Assembly: GCA_900763705.1 (NCBI GenBank)
Contig: CAAFLG010000052.1
Span: 1-20,765 of the forward strand
Length of the DNA stretch: 20,765 bases
Direction of reading: 5' to 3'
Origin: an uncultured Oscillospiraceae bacterium
GTDB lineage: Bacteria > Bacillota > Clostridia > Oscillospirales > Oscillospiraceae
Shown piece after piece: positions 1-7,239 of the stretch. Both the position numbers and the translations under genes were made by a program. A model generated the notes under the pieces. That model saw nothing but the letters and a program-made list of their open reading frames with translations. It had not been told where the DNA came from and searched no databases. Numbering within the stretch: position 1 is the stretch's first letter; every line of letters begins with the position of its first letter.

Positions 1-134
1 ACGCGCGAGGCGGCAAGCGCCTCCTCGTGCGTGCCGCGCGCGCTGTTGCCAAAGCTCCCCATCGCCGCGACCACCGCGTCGATGACCTGCGGCGGCTTTC
101 GCAGCGTGGTCGCCGCGTTGTCAAGATAGATCAT
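1..134 (-). CDS. Class V aminotransferase, cysteine desulfurase / selenocysteine lyase-like (partial, N-terminal 44 residues)
   Basis: The minus-strand frame opens at ATG 134-132 and runs off the left edge, so only the first 44 codons are present. It begins MIYLDNAATTLRKPPQVIDA and continues through GSFGNSARGTHEEA, the characteristic N-terminus of the NifS/SufS-like class V PLP enzymes (YLDNAATT, then GN-S-RG-H). The PLP lysine and catalytic cysteine lie outside the window. These enzymes remove sulfur from cysteine or selenium from selenocysteine. The start lies one base after the yedF stop, so the two are almost certainly co-transcribed and translationally coupled. Next to yedF and selD, a role in selenium delivery to SelD is likely, as for the cysteine-desulfurase subfamily often found beside YedF. 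That role is inference from context; the family call is firm. Confidence 0.85.
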   Translation of the reverse strand, partial: MIYLDNAATTLRKPPQVIDAVVAAMGSFGNSARGTHEEALAASR

Positions 135-135
135 C

Positions 136-741
136 TTACGGACGGACGACGCGGTCCGCGCCGCTCATCTTCTCAACGATGACGTACATATTCGTCACCT
201 CGCCGACGGCGAGTTTTTCCTTGAGGTCATAGAAGTTGAGGCAGGTGCCGCAGCTCAGGATCTCCACGCCGCGCTCGGCCATGCCCTTGAGATCCTCAAG
301 AGACTCCGAGCCTTCGCACGTGAGCTTTACGCCGCCGTTGTAGCAGAGGATGGTGTCGGGCAGGGTCTCCTGCTGGCTCAGCGCGTAAACGAACGCCTTC
401 ATCAGCGCGCCGCCGAGCTCGTCGCTGCCGCTGCCCATCTTGTCGGACGAGAGCACCGCGACCGTCTTCGGCTTGCCGCAGGGAAAGCACTCGCCGCTCG
501 TCTCGTCCGTCTTGGCGTCCTCGCCCACGGTGATGGTCACGCGATACTGCTTTTCGCCGAGCTTTTCGCTCTTGGACGCGCAGCCGCGGCTCGCGGCCAG
601 CTTGCCGAGGTTCTGCACCGCCGTCTCGTTGTCGACCAGCGTTTCGATCACGCCGGCGCCGCCGAGCTCCTGCATCGCCTTCTGCGTCTTCACAACAGGG
701 ATGGGGCAGGCGTCGCCCATGGCATTGACTTTGATCGTCAT
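136..741 (-). CDS. yedF: Sulfurtransferase-like selenium metabolism protein YedF
   Basis: 201 residues. The N-terminal TusA/SirA-like domain (about 1-75) carries the CPxP signature C12-P-I-P15, followed by VVKT. The C-terminal half (about 88-201) is a DsrE/DsrF-like domain (VAVLSSDKMGSGSDELG) with a late conserved SCGTC motif. This two-domain form is the YedF family that co-occurs with SelD in selenium-using organisms; its exact chemistry is unsettled, but sulfur or selenium relay by C12 is the usual proposal. The start at 741 has an AAAGGAG Shine-Dalgarno eight bases upstream. It is the first gene of a minus-strand unit with the downstream class V aminotransferase (1-base gap), driven by an extended -10 promoter at 786-814. 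selD lies nearby on the opposite strand, separated by a sigma/anti-sigma pair. The family assignment is confident. Confidence 0.92.
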   Translation of the reverse strand: MTIKVNAMGDACPIPVVKTQKAMQELGGAGVIETLVDNETAVQNLGKLAASRGCASKSEKLGEKQYRVTITVGEDAKTDETSGECFPCGKPKTVAVLSSDKMGSGSDELGGALMKAFVYALSQQETLPDTILCYNGGVKLTCEGSESLEDLKGMAERGVEILSCGTCLNFYDLKEKLAVGEVTNMYVIVEKMSGADRVVRP

Positions 742-759
742 TTCTATCGCTCCTTTGAT

Positions 760-771
760 GGGTTTGCACCC
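760..771 (-). other. Small GCAA-loop hairpin in the yedF leader
   Basis: On the minus strand the leader reads GGGT-GCAA-ACCC, a 4-bp stem closed by a GNRA-type tetraloop, two bases upstream of the AAAGGAG ribosome binding site of yedF. It is short and could be chance. If real it would affect ribosome access or mRNA stability. Low confidence. Confidence 0.25.
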
Positions 772-785
772 GTTATTTCTTTCTA

Positions 786-814
786 ACTATAACAGATTCC
801 GCGCGAAGTGACAC
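786..814 (-). promoter_or_regulatory. Probable SigA promoter of yedF
   Basis: On the minus strand: -35 GTGTCA (809-814), 17-base spacer, -10 TATAGT (786-791) preceded by TG-T (extended -10). It lies about 45 bases upstream of the yedF start. The -35 is imperfect; the -10 is good. Confidence 0.55.
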
Positions 815-921
815 AACTTTTTTCTCCCGCCGCGAATTTTTTCATGGTTTTTCCCGTTTTACCGTGCTGTTATCATTGATTTTTTCGATGGCAGTCTCCG
901 CCTTGCGCCGTTTGCAGCAAA

Positions 922-950
922 TTGATAAAATGAGAAAAAGTTTGTATCTT
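922..950 (+). promoter_or_regulatory. Possible SigA promoter of the ECF sigma/anti-sigma operon
   Basis: TTGATA (922-927), 17 bases, TATCTT (945-950), about 52 bases upstream of the sigma factor start at 1003. No obvious ECF-type self-promoter (AAC-containing -35 with a CGTC-like -10) was seen here, so autoregulation is not evident from sequence. Confidence 0.45.
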
Positions 951-1002
951 TCTGCGCATTCCGCGCTCTAACAGGCAGAAAGAAGCGGAAAGGAGGCCCT
1001 GC

Positions 1003-1494
1003 ATGGACCAATTTGACGAGATCTGCCGGCGCTGCACACCCGTTGTCTACCGCTTCCTGCTCTCGCTCTGCAAGGACGCCTCCCTCGCCGACGAGCTGAC
1101 GGCGGAGACATTCTATCAGGCGTATCTGCACATCGGCACGTTCCGCGGCGACTGCCGCGTCGAATCATGGCTCTGCCAGATCGCGAAAAACGCCCTCACC
1201 AAGGAGCTCCGCCGCCAAAGGCGTGCCGTCCCCTTCGAGGAAACGCACGAGCTCGCCGCGCCGGACGACATTTTTGAGCTGCTGGCCGACAAAGAACAGG
1301 CCATGCGCATCCACGCCTCCCTGCACCGGCTCAAAGAGCCGTACCGCGAGGTCTTCACGCTGCGCGTGCTCGGCGAGCTGCACTTTCGCGACATTGCCGA
1401 CCTGTTCGGCAAATCCGAGTCCTGGGCAAAGGTCACATTTTACCGCGCCAAGGACAAGCTGATCGAAGATATGGAGGAACACCATGAACATTGA
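1003..1494 (+). CDS. RNA polymerase ECF-family sigma factor
   Basis: 163 residues, usual for an ECF (group 4) sigma factor with only the sigma-2 and sigma-4 domains. Sigma-2 spans about residues 5-72: ADELTAETFYQAY matches region 2.2 (core RNA polymerase binding) and the RVESWLCQIAKN stretch matches regions 2.3-2.4 (-10 recognition). After an acidic linker, sigma-4 (about 102-156) shows the helix-turn-helix with YREVFTLRVLGELHFRDIA and SESWAKVTFYRAKDKL. AGGAGG lies about six bases before the ATG. The gene overlaps the downstream anti-sigma gene by 11 bases, the standard arrangement for a sigma factor held by a membrane-bound regulator. The target regulon cannot be read from sequence. Its position between the selenium genes is noted but does not by itself show a selenium role. 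Confidence 0.9.
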   Translation: MDQFDEICRRCTPVVYRFLLSLCKDASLADELTAETFYQAYLHIGTFRGDCRVESWLCQIAKNALTKELRRQRRAVPFEETHELAAPDDIFELLADKEQAMRIHASLHRLKEPYREVFTLRVLGELHFRDIADLFGKSESWAKVTFYRAKDKLIEDMEEHHEH

Positions 1495-2173
1495 CTGCCG
1501 CGTCATCGGCGACCTGCTACCGCTCTACGCCGACGAAAGCTGCTCGGACGCGAGCCGCGCTCTCGTGGACGATCATCTCAAAACCTGCCCCCGCTGCCGC
1601 GAAACGCTCGCGCGGATGAAAAGCGAGCAGTTTCTTCCCGCCGCGCAGGCCATCGACCCGCCCGCCGTCGCCGACTACGCGCAAAAGGTCAAGCACCGTC
1701 GCCAGAAGCGCGGCACCTGCCTGACCGTCGGCGTCATCGCCATGATCGTGCTGCTCTCGCTCACCGTCGCCGCGTGGATGAACCTTGTGCGGGCACAGCA
1801 CCCCTACATCCTCGCGGTTGAAGAGAGCGTCTGCAACCTTGCCGCCGGAGAGGTGCATACCTTTGCCGACAGCTGCGACGGCCGCCGTCTTTTTACGAAC
1901 AGCACGCGCATCGCCGTCACCTTCCGCGCGGATACGCCGCAGAACGGCACGATCACGCTCTGGAACATCACCGATGTCACAAATCCCTACCCGGCCATGT
2001 TCTACGAGGTCGACGGACGCACCGCGCGCTGCGAATTCACGAATCTTTCCTCCGCCGAGCGCTATTTTGTCCGCTGCGAGGATCTTTCCGGTTCCCTCGT
2101 CATTTCCGACGGACGGCCCACGGATCTTTTGTCCAGCCTTTCCGACATGCTACGCTCGCTCCGGCCGCGCTGA
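1484..2173 (+). CDS. Membrane-anchored zinc-finger (zf-HC2) anti-sigma factor
   Basis: 229 residues. The N-terminal cytoplasmic part (about 1-50) begins with the IGDLLPLYADESCS pattern common in clostridial anti-sigma factors and holds the zinc-binding HxxxCxxC motif at H31, C35 and C38. A single transmembrane helix (about 78-99, rich in V, I, L, A) follows, then an extracytoplasmic domain of about 125 residues without a recognised family, which would sense the signal. The start at 1484 is inside the end of the sigma gene (11-base overlap), with GGAGG about six bases upstream. Family members bind the cognate sigma factor and release it on an envelope signal; the signal here is unknown. The gene ends 135 bases before selD, which has its own promoter, so the pair looks like a separate unit. 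Confidence 0.85.
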   Translation: MNIDCRVIGDLLPLYADESCSDASRALVDDHLKTCPRCRETLARMKSEQFLPAAQAIDPPAVADYAQKVKHRRQKRGTCLTVGVIAMIVLLSLTVAAWMNLVRAQHPYILAVEESVCNLAAGEVHTFADSCDGRRLFTNSTRIAVTFRADTPQNGTITLWNITDVTNPYPAMFYEVDGRTARCEFTNLSSAERYFVRCEDLSGSLVISDGRPTDLLSSLSDMLRSLRPR

Positions 2174-2213
2174 TGTTGCCTTCCATCCCACTCTTCTCAA
2201 TTTCTTTTCCGAT

Positions 2214-2242
2214 TTGACAAATCCCGGCGAATTCCTTACAAT
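2214..2242 (+). promoter_or_regulatory. SigA promoter of selD
   Basis: A near-consensus promoter: TTGACA (2214-2219), a 17-base spacer, TACAAT (2237-2242). It is the best SigA match in the window and sits 66 bases upstream of the ATG at 2309. It supports both independent transcription of selD and the upstream start chosen for the selenoprotein. Confidence 0.8.
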
Positions 2243-2308
2243 GAAAGATACTTTAGTGCAGATCGGGCAGTCTTTGCCGCCCGCTGCATCAGGGAGGAGG
2301 TGCCGCAC

Positions 2309-3349
2309 ATGGAGGAAAAGCTCCGTCTCACGCAGATGACCACCGCCGCCGGGTGAGCGGCAAAATTGGGGCCGGGTGCCCTAACGAAAATTCTGCATGA
2401 TCTGCCGAACATCAAAGACCGCAGCCTCCTCGTCGGATATGACAGCAGCGACGACGCCGCCGTTTACCGCGTCAGCGACGATATCGCCGTCATTGAAACG
2501 GTCGACTTTTTCACCCCCATCGTGGACGATCCCTACCTCTTCGGGCAGATCGCCGCGGCGAACGCGCTGAGCGACGTGTACGCCATGGGCGGCGTGCCGA
2601 GAGTTGCGATGAATCTTCTCTGCGTGCCGAACTGCCTGCCGAAGGAGGATATCCGCGCCATTTTGGAGGGCGGACACGCCAAGGCCGTTGAGGCGAACTG
2701 TGTCATCGCCGGCGGCCACACGATCCAGGACAACGAGCCAAAGTATGGCCTGTGCGTCACGGGCTTTGTCCATCCCGACCGCATCCTCAAAAATACCGGC
2801 GCGCAGCCGGGCGATGTGCTCGTGCTCACAAAGCCCCTCGGCAGCGGCGTGCTGACCACCGCGATCAAGGCGGACCTCATCTCAAAGGCCGCGCGCGACG
2901 CGGCGTATGCTCACATGGCGACGCTCAACAAAAAAGCAGGCGAGGCGCTGCGTCAGGTCGAAGACGTGCACGCCTGCACCGACGTCACGGGCTTTGGCCT
3001 GCTCGGCCACAGCTTTGAGATGGCGGAGGGCAGCGGCGTAACGATCCGTCTGCACGGCAGTGCCCTTCCACTGATGGACGAATCGCGCGATATGGCGGAA
3101 ATGGGCATCATCCCCGCCGGCGCTTACCGCAACATGGACTATGTGAAGCCTCAGCTCGCGGTGCTGCCCTCGGCGCAGCGCGCCCTTCTGGATCTTGCGG
3201 CCGATCCGCAGACCTCAGGCGGTCTTCTCATCTCCCTTCCGCGCGCGCAGGCGGAGCGCCTTCTCACGCTGCTGCGTCCCTTCGCGCCGTGGAGCGCCAT
3301 CGTCGGTGAGGTGCTCGAGCATAAGATCACCGCGCTCGAGTTCGACTGA
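2309..3349 (+). CDS. selD: Selenide, water dikinase (selenophosphate synthetase), selenocysteine-containing
   Basis: SelD makes selenophosphate from selenide and ATP, the selenium donor for selenocysteine and selenouridine. The frame from ATG 2309 has AGGAGG (2295-2300) eight bases upstream and encodes MEEKLRLTQMTTAAG, then TGA at 2354-2356 (codon 16), then AAKLGPGALTKIL. Against E. coli SelD (RLTQYSHGAGCGCKISP, recalled from memory) the TGA falls exactly on catalytic Cys17, with K19 matching Lys20; reading it as selenocysteine gives 346 residues. Without it the only start would be a TTG at 2366, losing the active site and leaving no Shine-Dalgarno. Downstream are the AIRS-like N domain (SDDAAVY, DFFTPIVDDPYLFGQIAAANALSD, AMGG), the GGHTIQDNEPKYGL loop, DVTGFGLLGH and the C-terminal ADPQTSGGLL. 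E. coli Cys19 is replaced by A18. Very confident. Confidence 0.95.
2357..2396 (+). promoter_or_regulatory. Candidate bacterial SECIS hairpin of selD
   Basis: Directly after the TGA, the RNA can form an upper stem TTGGGG (2366-2371) with CCCTAA (2379-2384), 6 bp including one G-T pair, closed by a 7-base loop (2372-2378, CCGGGTG). A lower 4-bp stem pairs GCGG (2357-2360) with CTGC (2393-2396). The apical loop begins 15 bases after the TGA and contains a GGT, resembling the fdhF-type SECIS bound by SelB. Read by eye; not folded computationally. Confidence 0.55.
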
Positions 3350-3360
3350 TCTCAGCAGGC

Positions 3361-3401
3361 AAAAAACGCCTTTCAAAGCAAAGCTTTGAAAGGCGTTTTT
3401 T
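3361..3401. terminator. Bidirectional Rho-independent terminator between selD and sdaAA
   Basis: A perfect 19-bp inverted repeat (3361-3379 and 3383-3401) with a 3-base loop. It has A-runs on the left and T-runs on the right, so it yields a U-tract in both directions. It ends selD transcription on the plus strand and the sdaAB-sdaAA operon on the minus strand. Confidence 0.93.
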
Positions 3402-3410
3402 TGATCTTTT

Positions 3411-4286
3411 TTATTCTCCGTGCGGCATTTTCGCTTTGACGGCTTTGCCCGTCGGCGTTGCGGCAAGCCCGCCGAGCGCGGTCTCGCGGAACTCGACCGG
3501 CATACGGCGGCCGACCTCGCCCATCGCATCGATGACCTCATCGACGGGGATGCGGCTCTCAATGCCGGCGAGCGCCATGTCCGCCGCCGAGATGGCGTTC
3601 ACCGCGCCGACGACGTTGCGCTTGACGCAGGGCACCTCGACAAGGCCCGCCACCGGGTCGCAGACAAGGCCCATCAGGTTCTTGAGCGCGATGGCGACCG
3701 CGTGGCCGATCTGCTCGTTCGTGCCGCCGCGCAGCGCCACGAGTGCGCCCGCCGCCATGGCAGACGCCGTGCCGATCTCCGCCTGACAGCCGCCCGCCGC
3801 GCCCGAGATGCCCGCGCGGTAGGCGATGACCGCACCGATGCCGGAAGCAACGTACAGCGCCTCGAGCAGCTGATGCTGCGTGTAGTCCTCCTGACGGCGC
3901 AGCGCCAGCAGCACCGCCGGAACAACGCCGCACGAGCCTGCCGTGGGCGCTGCCACGATGCGGCGCATACAGGCGTTGGACTCCGCCATCGAGATCGCCT
4001 GCACGATGGCCTCGCCGACGAGGTCGCCGCAGATACTCTCGCCGCGGCGCATATACATGCGCATCTTGAGTCCGTCGCCGCCGACAAGACCGCTCACGCT
4101 GCGCTGCGTGCCGGTGTAGGTGTCCGCCGCCTCCTGAATAGCCTCCCATGTCGTAAGCATTTTGGCCATCGACGCCTGACGGCTCACCTGCCGCAGGTCC
4201 ATATCATAGCGCAGGACGACCTCCCAGAACGGGATCTGCTCCTGCTCCGAGCACTCAAAGATTTGCTTCATCGAATCCAGAACCAT
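3411..4286 (-). CDS. sdaAA: L-serine dehydratase, iron-sulfur-dependent, alpha subunit
   Basis: Catalytic subunit of the two-chain L-serine dehydratase (serine to pyruvate plus ammonia). 291 residues from ATG 4286. The [4Fe-4S] ligands are recognisable by spacing: C167 in GAAGGCQAEIG, C209 in CDPVAG and C220 in EVPCVKRN (gaps of 42 and 11, as I recall for characterised enzymes). The APTAGSCGVVPA loop also matches the family. Start choice: ATGs occur at 4292, 4286 and 4271; an AAGGAGG lies only 3 bases before the first but 9 before the second, so 4286 is preferred, with 4271 closest to typical family N-termini. It overlaps the end of sdaAB by about 32 bases, so translation is coupled. The operon ends at the bidirectional terminator. 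Family call very confident; start moderately so. Confidence 0.93.
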   Translation of the reverse strand: MVLDSMKQIFECSEQEQIPFWEVVLRYDMDLRQVSRQASMAKMLTTWEAIQEAADTYTGTQRSVSGLVGGDGLKMRMYMRRGESICGDLVGEAIVQAISMAESNACMRRIVAAPTAGSCGVVPAVLLALRRQEDYTQHQLLEALYVASGIGAVIAYRAGISGAAGGCQAEIGTASAMAAGALVALRGGTNEQIGHAVAIALKNLMGLVCDPVAGLVEVPCVKRNVVGAVNAISAADMALAGIESRIPVDEVIDAMGEVGRRMPVEFRETALGGLAATPTGKAVKAKMPHGE

Positions 4287-4956
4287 CTTCATCGTCCTCC
4301 TTGTCGTAATAGGTCAAAGACAAAATGCTCGGCAGCTGCGCGAGGAATTCCACCTGATAGGGCTTGATGTGCTGGTCCGTTTCGATGACCATCAGCGCAT
4401 TTCCCCCGCGGCGGTGGCGGCTCACGCTCATGTTCGCCACATTGATGCGCAGCTGGCTCAAGATCGACGTGATCGCCGCGACCGAGCCGGATTCATCCTG
4501 ATTGCGCACGATGAGCGTGTTGAACTCTCCCGTAAAGTTGACGCTGACGCCGTCGATCTTATTGACGACGATCGCGCCGCCGCCGACGGACGAGGCTTGC
4601 AGGCTCATCTTCTTGCCGCCCTTGCCCGTCAGCTCCAGAAGGGCCGTGTTCGGGTGCGCGTCGCGCAGGTCGACGGTGTGGAAGGAATACCGCATCCCGG
4701 CGTTCTTCGCTTCCTGATAGGCGTTCGGGATGCGCAGGTCATCCGGCTTCATGCCGAGCAGACCCGCCAGCAGCGCGCGGTCCGAGCCGTGGCCGATGCC
4801 CGTTTCGGCAAACGAGCCGTGCAGACCGATCTTCGCCTCGGCGACTTCCTCGCCGAGCAGTGTCCGGGCCATGCAGCCAATGCGTGCCGCGCCCGCCGTG
4901 TGCGAGCTGGACGGACCGACCATCACCGGCCCCATCATATCAAAAATATCGATCAT
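4255..4956 (-). CDS. sdaAB: L-serine dehydratase, iron-sulfur-dependent, beta subunit
   Basis: 233 residues, normal for the beta subunit. The N-terminal domain begins MIDIFDMMGPVMVGPSSSHT, the family hallmark with a PSSSHTAGAARIG loop that contributes to the active site with the alpha chain. An ACT domain occupies about residues 140-220 (FTGEFNTLIVRNQDESGSVA, then INVANMSVSRHRRGG), a probable amino-acid-responsive regulatory module. The start at 4956 has an AAAGGA element about nine bases upstream. It is the first gene of the sdaAB-sdaAA operon. A possible extended -10 promoter lies at 4993-5001. In fermentative gut Clostridia this enzyme links serine catabolism to pyruvate (established for the family). 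Confidence 0.94.
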   Translation of the reverse strand: MIDIFDMMGPVMVGPSSSHTAGAARIGCMARTLLGEEVAEAKIGLHGSFAETGIGHGSDRALLAGLLGMKPDDLRIPNAYQEAKNAGMRYSFHTVDLRDAHPNTALLELTGKGGKKMSLQASSVGGGAIVVNKIDGVSVNFTGEFNTLIVRNQDESGSVAAITSILSQLRINVANMSVSRHRRGGNALMVIETDQHIKPYQVEFLAQLPSILSLTYYDKEDDEDGSGFDEANL

Positions 4957-4992
4957 GGGAAGGGTTCCTTTCTTGCTAAGCTTTTCTGCGTC

Positions 4993-5001
4993 AGCATATC
5001 A
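4993..5001 (-). promoter_or_regulatory. Possible extended -10 promoter of sdaAB-sdaAA
   Basis: On the minus strand TGA followed by TATGCT, an extended -10, about 37 bases upstream of the sdaAB start. No good -35 was found at 16-18 bases. The 5002-5140 interval otherwise shows only A+T-rich sequence. Confidence 0.4.
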
Positions 5002-5141
5002 CACTCGCCTGCAAAAAGCGAGGAAAATCACCCGCAAAACCTTGCAATAATTGAATGATACCCTTCGTATTCTTTCATTTTCTTTTTTGAATAAACTTCT
5101 TGATCGCTTTTATTTTTCTCATCGACGTGCCCGATGGCAGA

Positions 5142-5169
5142 AAAAGAGCCGCCCGCAGGCGGCTCTTTT
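5142..5169 (-). terminator. Rho-independent terminator of the DUF1385-to-cysS operon
   Basis: A 12-bp perfect stem (5142-5153 with 5158-5169) and a 4-base loop, followed on the minus strand by a T-run. It lies 20 bases after the cysS stop and ends the seven-gene operon. Confidence 0.88.
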
Positions 5170-5189
5170 CATTCTTTTGTAAAGGGACG

Positions 5190-6644
5190 TTACACGCGCT
5201 TCCACTTCGCGCCGCCGGGCATATCGGTCACTTCAATGCCCTGCGCCTTGAGCTCGTCGCGGATGCGGTCGGCCTCGGTGAAGTTCTTCGCCTTCTTGGC
5301 CTCCGCGCGCTGGCGGATCAGGTTCTCGATGCCCTCGTCCGCCGTGCCGTCCTCGGAGACGACCGTGAAGCCGCCCGCGCTCTGCTGCGCGGCCGCCTTT
5401 TCCTTCTTTTCGCGCTCGGCCTCCGCCTTCTTGAGAAGGTCGAGGCTCAGCACCGTGTCGTAGTCGCCGATGATGGCGAGCTTCGTCGCGCCCGTGGTCT
5501 TGGCCTTGAGCACGTCGTAGAGTGCGGTCACGCCCATGGCGGTGTTGAGGTCATTGTCCATTTCCTTCATGAACTTCGCGCGGTATTCGGTGCGAACGGC
5601 CTCGTCCACTTCGCCCTCGTCCTTGATGTTCGCGATCTTCGCGATGAGCTTGTTGTAGGCGACCACCGCATTGTCAAGGTTTTCCCACGTGAAGACAAGA
5701 CTCTTGCGGTAGTGGCTCTGTAAGCAGAAGAAACGGTACGCCAGCGGGTCATAGCCCTTTTCCTCGAGCAGCGAGACGGTCAAAAATTCGCCCTTGGACT
5801 TCGACATCTTACCGTCGGTCGTGTTGAGGTGTGCCACATGGCACCACTGCGGGCACCAGGGGTGGCCGAGGTAGCTCTCGCTCTGCGCGATCTCGTTCGT
5901 GTGGTGCGGGAAGGCGTTGTCCACGCCGCCGCAGTGCAGGTCGAGGTATTCGCCGTTGTACTTCATCGAAATGCCGGAGCACTCGATGTGCCAGCCCGGA
6001 TAGCCCACGCCCCAGGGGGAATCCCACTTGAGCGCCTGATCCTCGAACTTGGACTTGGTGAACCAGAGGACGAAGTCGTTCTTGTTCTTCTTGTTCTCGT
6101 CCTCCTCCACGCCCTCGCGCACGCCGACGGCGAGGTCTTCCTCGTTGTGGTCGTTGAAGATATAGTAACGAGAGAGCTTGCTCGTGTCGAAATAGACGTT
6201 GCCGCCGGCGATGTAGGCATAGCCGGTGTCGAGCAGCTTCGTGATGATCTTGATATAGTCGTCGATCAGGCCCGTTGCGGGCTGGACGACGTCGGGGCGC
6301 TTGATGTTGAGCTTCTTGCAGTCGGCGAAGAACGCGTCGGTATAGAACTTGGCGATCTCCATGACGGTCTTGTGCTCACGCTTGGCTCCCTTGACCATCT
6401 TGTCCTCGCCCTCGTCGGCGTCGCTCGTCAGGTGGCCGACGTCGGTGATGTTCATGACGCGGTTCACGCTGTAGCCCGAAAAGCGCAGGTACTTTTCCAG
6501 CACGTCCTCCATGATGTAGGAGCGCAGGTTGCCGATATGGGCAAAGTGATACACGGTCGGGCCGCAGGTATACATCTCCACATGGTTCGGCGTATGAGTC
6601 TTGAATTCTTCCTTTTTATGGGTCGCGGAATTGTATAAATACAT
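5190..6644 (-). CDS. cysS: Cysteinyl-tRNA synthetase
   Basis: Class I aminoacyl-tRNA synthetase, 484 residues. Visible motifs: zinc-ligand C27 in YTCGPTVYHFAHIGN, HIGH-type box HIGN at 36-39, further zinc ligands C222 (HIECSG), H247/H248 and E251 (PHHTNEIAQSE), and KMSKS at 279-283. The C-terminal part has a charged KKAEAEREKKEKAAAQ linker and the usual terminal GxKWKR. Start: an open frame extends 27 codons further upstream, but ATG 6644 has AAAGGAG seven bases upstream and gives the family N-terminus MYLYNSATHKKEEF, so it is chosen. It is the last gene of the operon, 34 bases after pgsA. No T-box leader was seen, consistent with its position inside an operon. Confidence 0.96.
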   Translation of the reverse strand: MYLYNSATHKKEEFKTHTPNHVEMYTCGPTVYHFAHIGNLRSYIMEDVLEKYLRFSGYSVNRVMNITDVGHLTSDADEGEDKMVKGAKREHKTVMEIAKFYTDAFFADCKKLNIKRPDVVQPATGLIDDYIKIITKLLDTGYAYIAGGNVYFDTSKLSRYYIFNDHNEEDLAVGVREGVEEDENKKNKNDFVLWFTKSKFEDQALKWDSPWGVGYPGWHIECSGISMKYNGEYLDLHCGGVDNAFPHHTNEIAQSESYLGHPWCPQWCHVAHLNTTDGKMSKSKGEFLTVSLLEEKGYDPLAYRFFCLQSHYRKSLVFTWENLDNAVVAYNKLIAKIANIKDEGEVDEAVRTEYRAKFMKEMDNDLNTAMGVTALYDVLKAKTTGATKLAIIGDYDTVLSLDLLKKAEAEREKKEKAAAQQSAGGFTVVSEDGTADEGIENLIRQRAEAKKAKNFTEADRIRDELKAQGIEVTDMPGGAKWKRV

Positions 6645-6678
6645 GATAGCTCTCCTTTGAGAAGATGAAATGTCGGGA

Positions 6679-7203
6679 TCAGTCCGCCTCTTTGAAGACG
6701 TCCAGGTTCTTTGCGAAATACTCAATGCCGGAATACACGGTCGTCGCCACGATGACCGCGATGCAGATGAGATTCAAAAGGTTGCTCTCAAAGACCAGCA
6801 TCAGGCACAGGCACACCATGGTCGAGGCGGTTTTGATCTTGCCCGACCACGCCGCCGCGATGACGCGCCCCTGCTCGACGGCGACAAGGCGCATACCGGA
6901 AACGGCAAATTCGCGCAGCAGCACGATGGCGAGGCACCAGCCGGGCATCTGCCCGCACTCGACAAAGTAGCACATCGCCGCCATGACAAGCATCTTGTCC
7001 GCCAGCGGGTCCATGAACTTGCCGAAATTCGTGATCTGGTTGTAATGGCGGGCAATGTAGCCGTCGGCAAAGTCCGTCAGACACGCGGCGGCGAAAATGG
7101 CGAGCGCCCACCATCTCGCTCCCGCGAAATCGAGGTACAGCACCACCAAAAATACGGGGATCAGCGCAATGCGCAGAATCGTCAGCTTGTTTGCAGTTGT
7201 CAT
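6679..7203 (-). CDS. pgsA: CDP-diacylglycerol-glycerol-3-phosphate 3-phosphatidyltransferase
   Basis: 174 residues, an integral membrane CDP-alcohol phosphotransferase with several hydrophobic helices (about 8-26, 30-44, 72-95, 125-150). The family motif is intact: D44-x2-D47-G48-x2-A51-R52-x8-G61-x3-D65-x3-D69. These aspartates bind the metal and the CDP-alcohol. It makes phosphatidylglycerophosphate, the committed step to phosphatidylglycerol. GGAGG lies about 11 bases before the ATG. It is located 36 bases after rimO and 34 before cysS. PgsA rather than another CDP-alcohol phosphotransferase is inferred from size, the N-terminal NKLTILRI and the neighbourhood common in Firmicutes. Confidence 0.9.
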   Translation of the reverse strand: MTTANKLTILRIALIPVFLVVLYLDFAGARWWALAIFAAACLTDFADGYIARHYNQITNFGKFMDPLADKMLVMAAMCYFVECGQMPGWCLAIVLLREFAVSGMRLVAVEQGRVIAAAWSGKIKTASTMVCLCLMLVFESNLLNLICIAVIVATTVYSGIEYFAKNLDVFKEAD

Positions 7204-7239
7204 TGTCTCTCTTTCCTCCTGCCTTGCAGGGCTTGATGT

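Noticed and set aside
2366..3349. A shorter selD starting at TTG 2366
   Set aside because: It has no ribosome site, begins after the active-site residues and ignores the well-supported ATG and promoter upstream. It is an artefact of reading the selenocysteine TGA as a stop.
5170..6644. T-box leader for cysS
   Set aside because: cysS is preceded by pgsA at 34 bases with no room for a T-box, and no AGGGTGG-type sequence was seen there.
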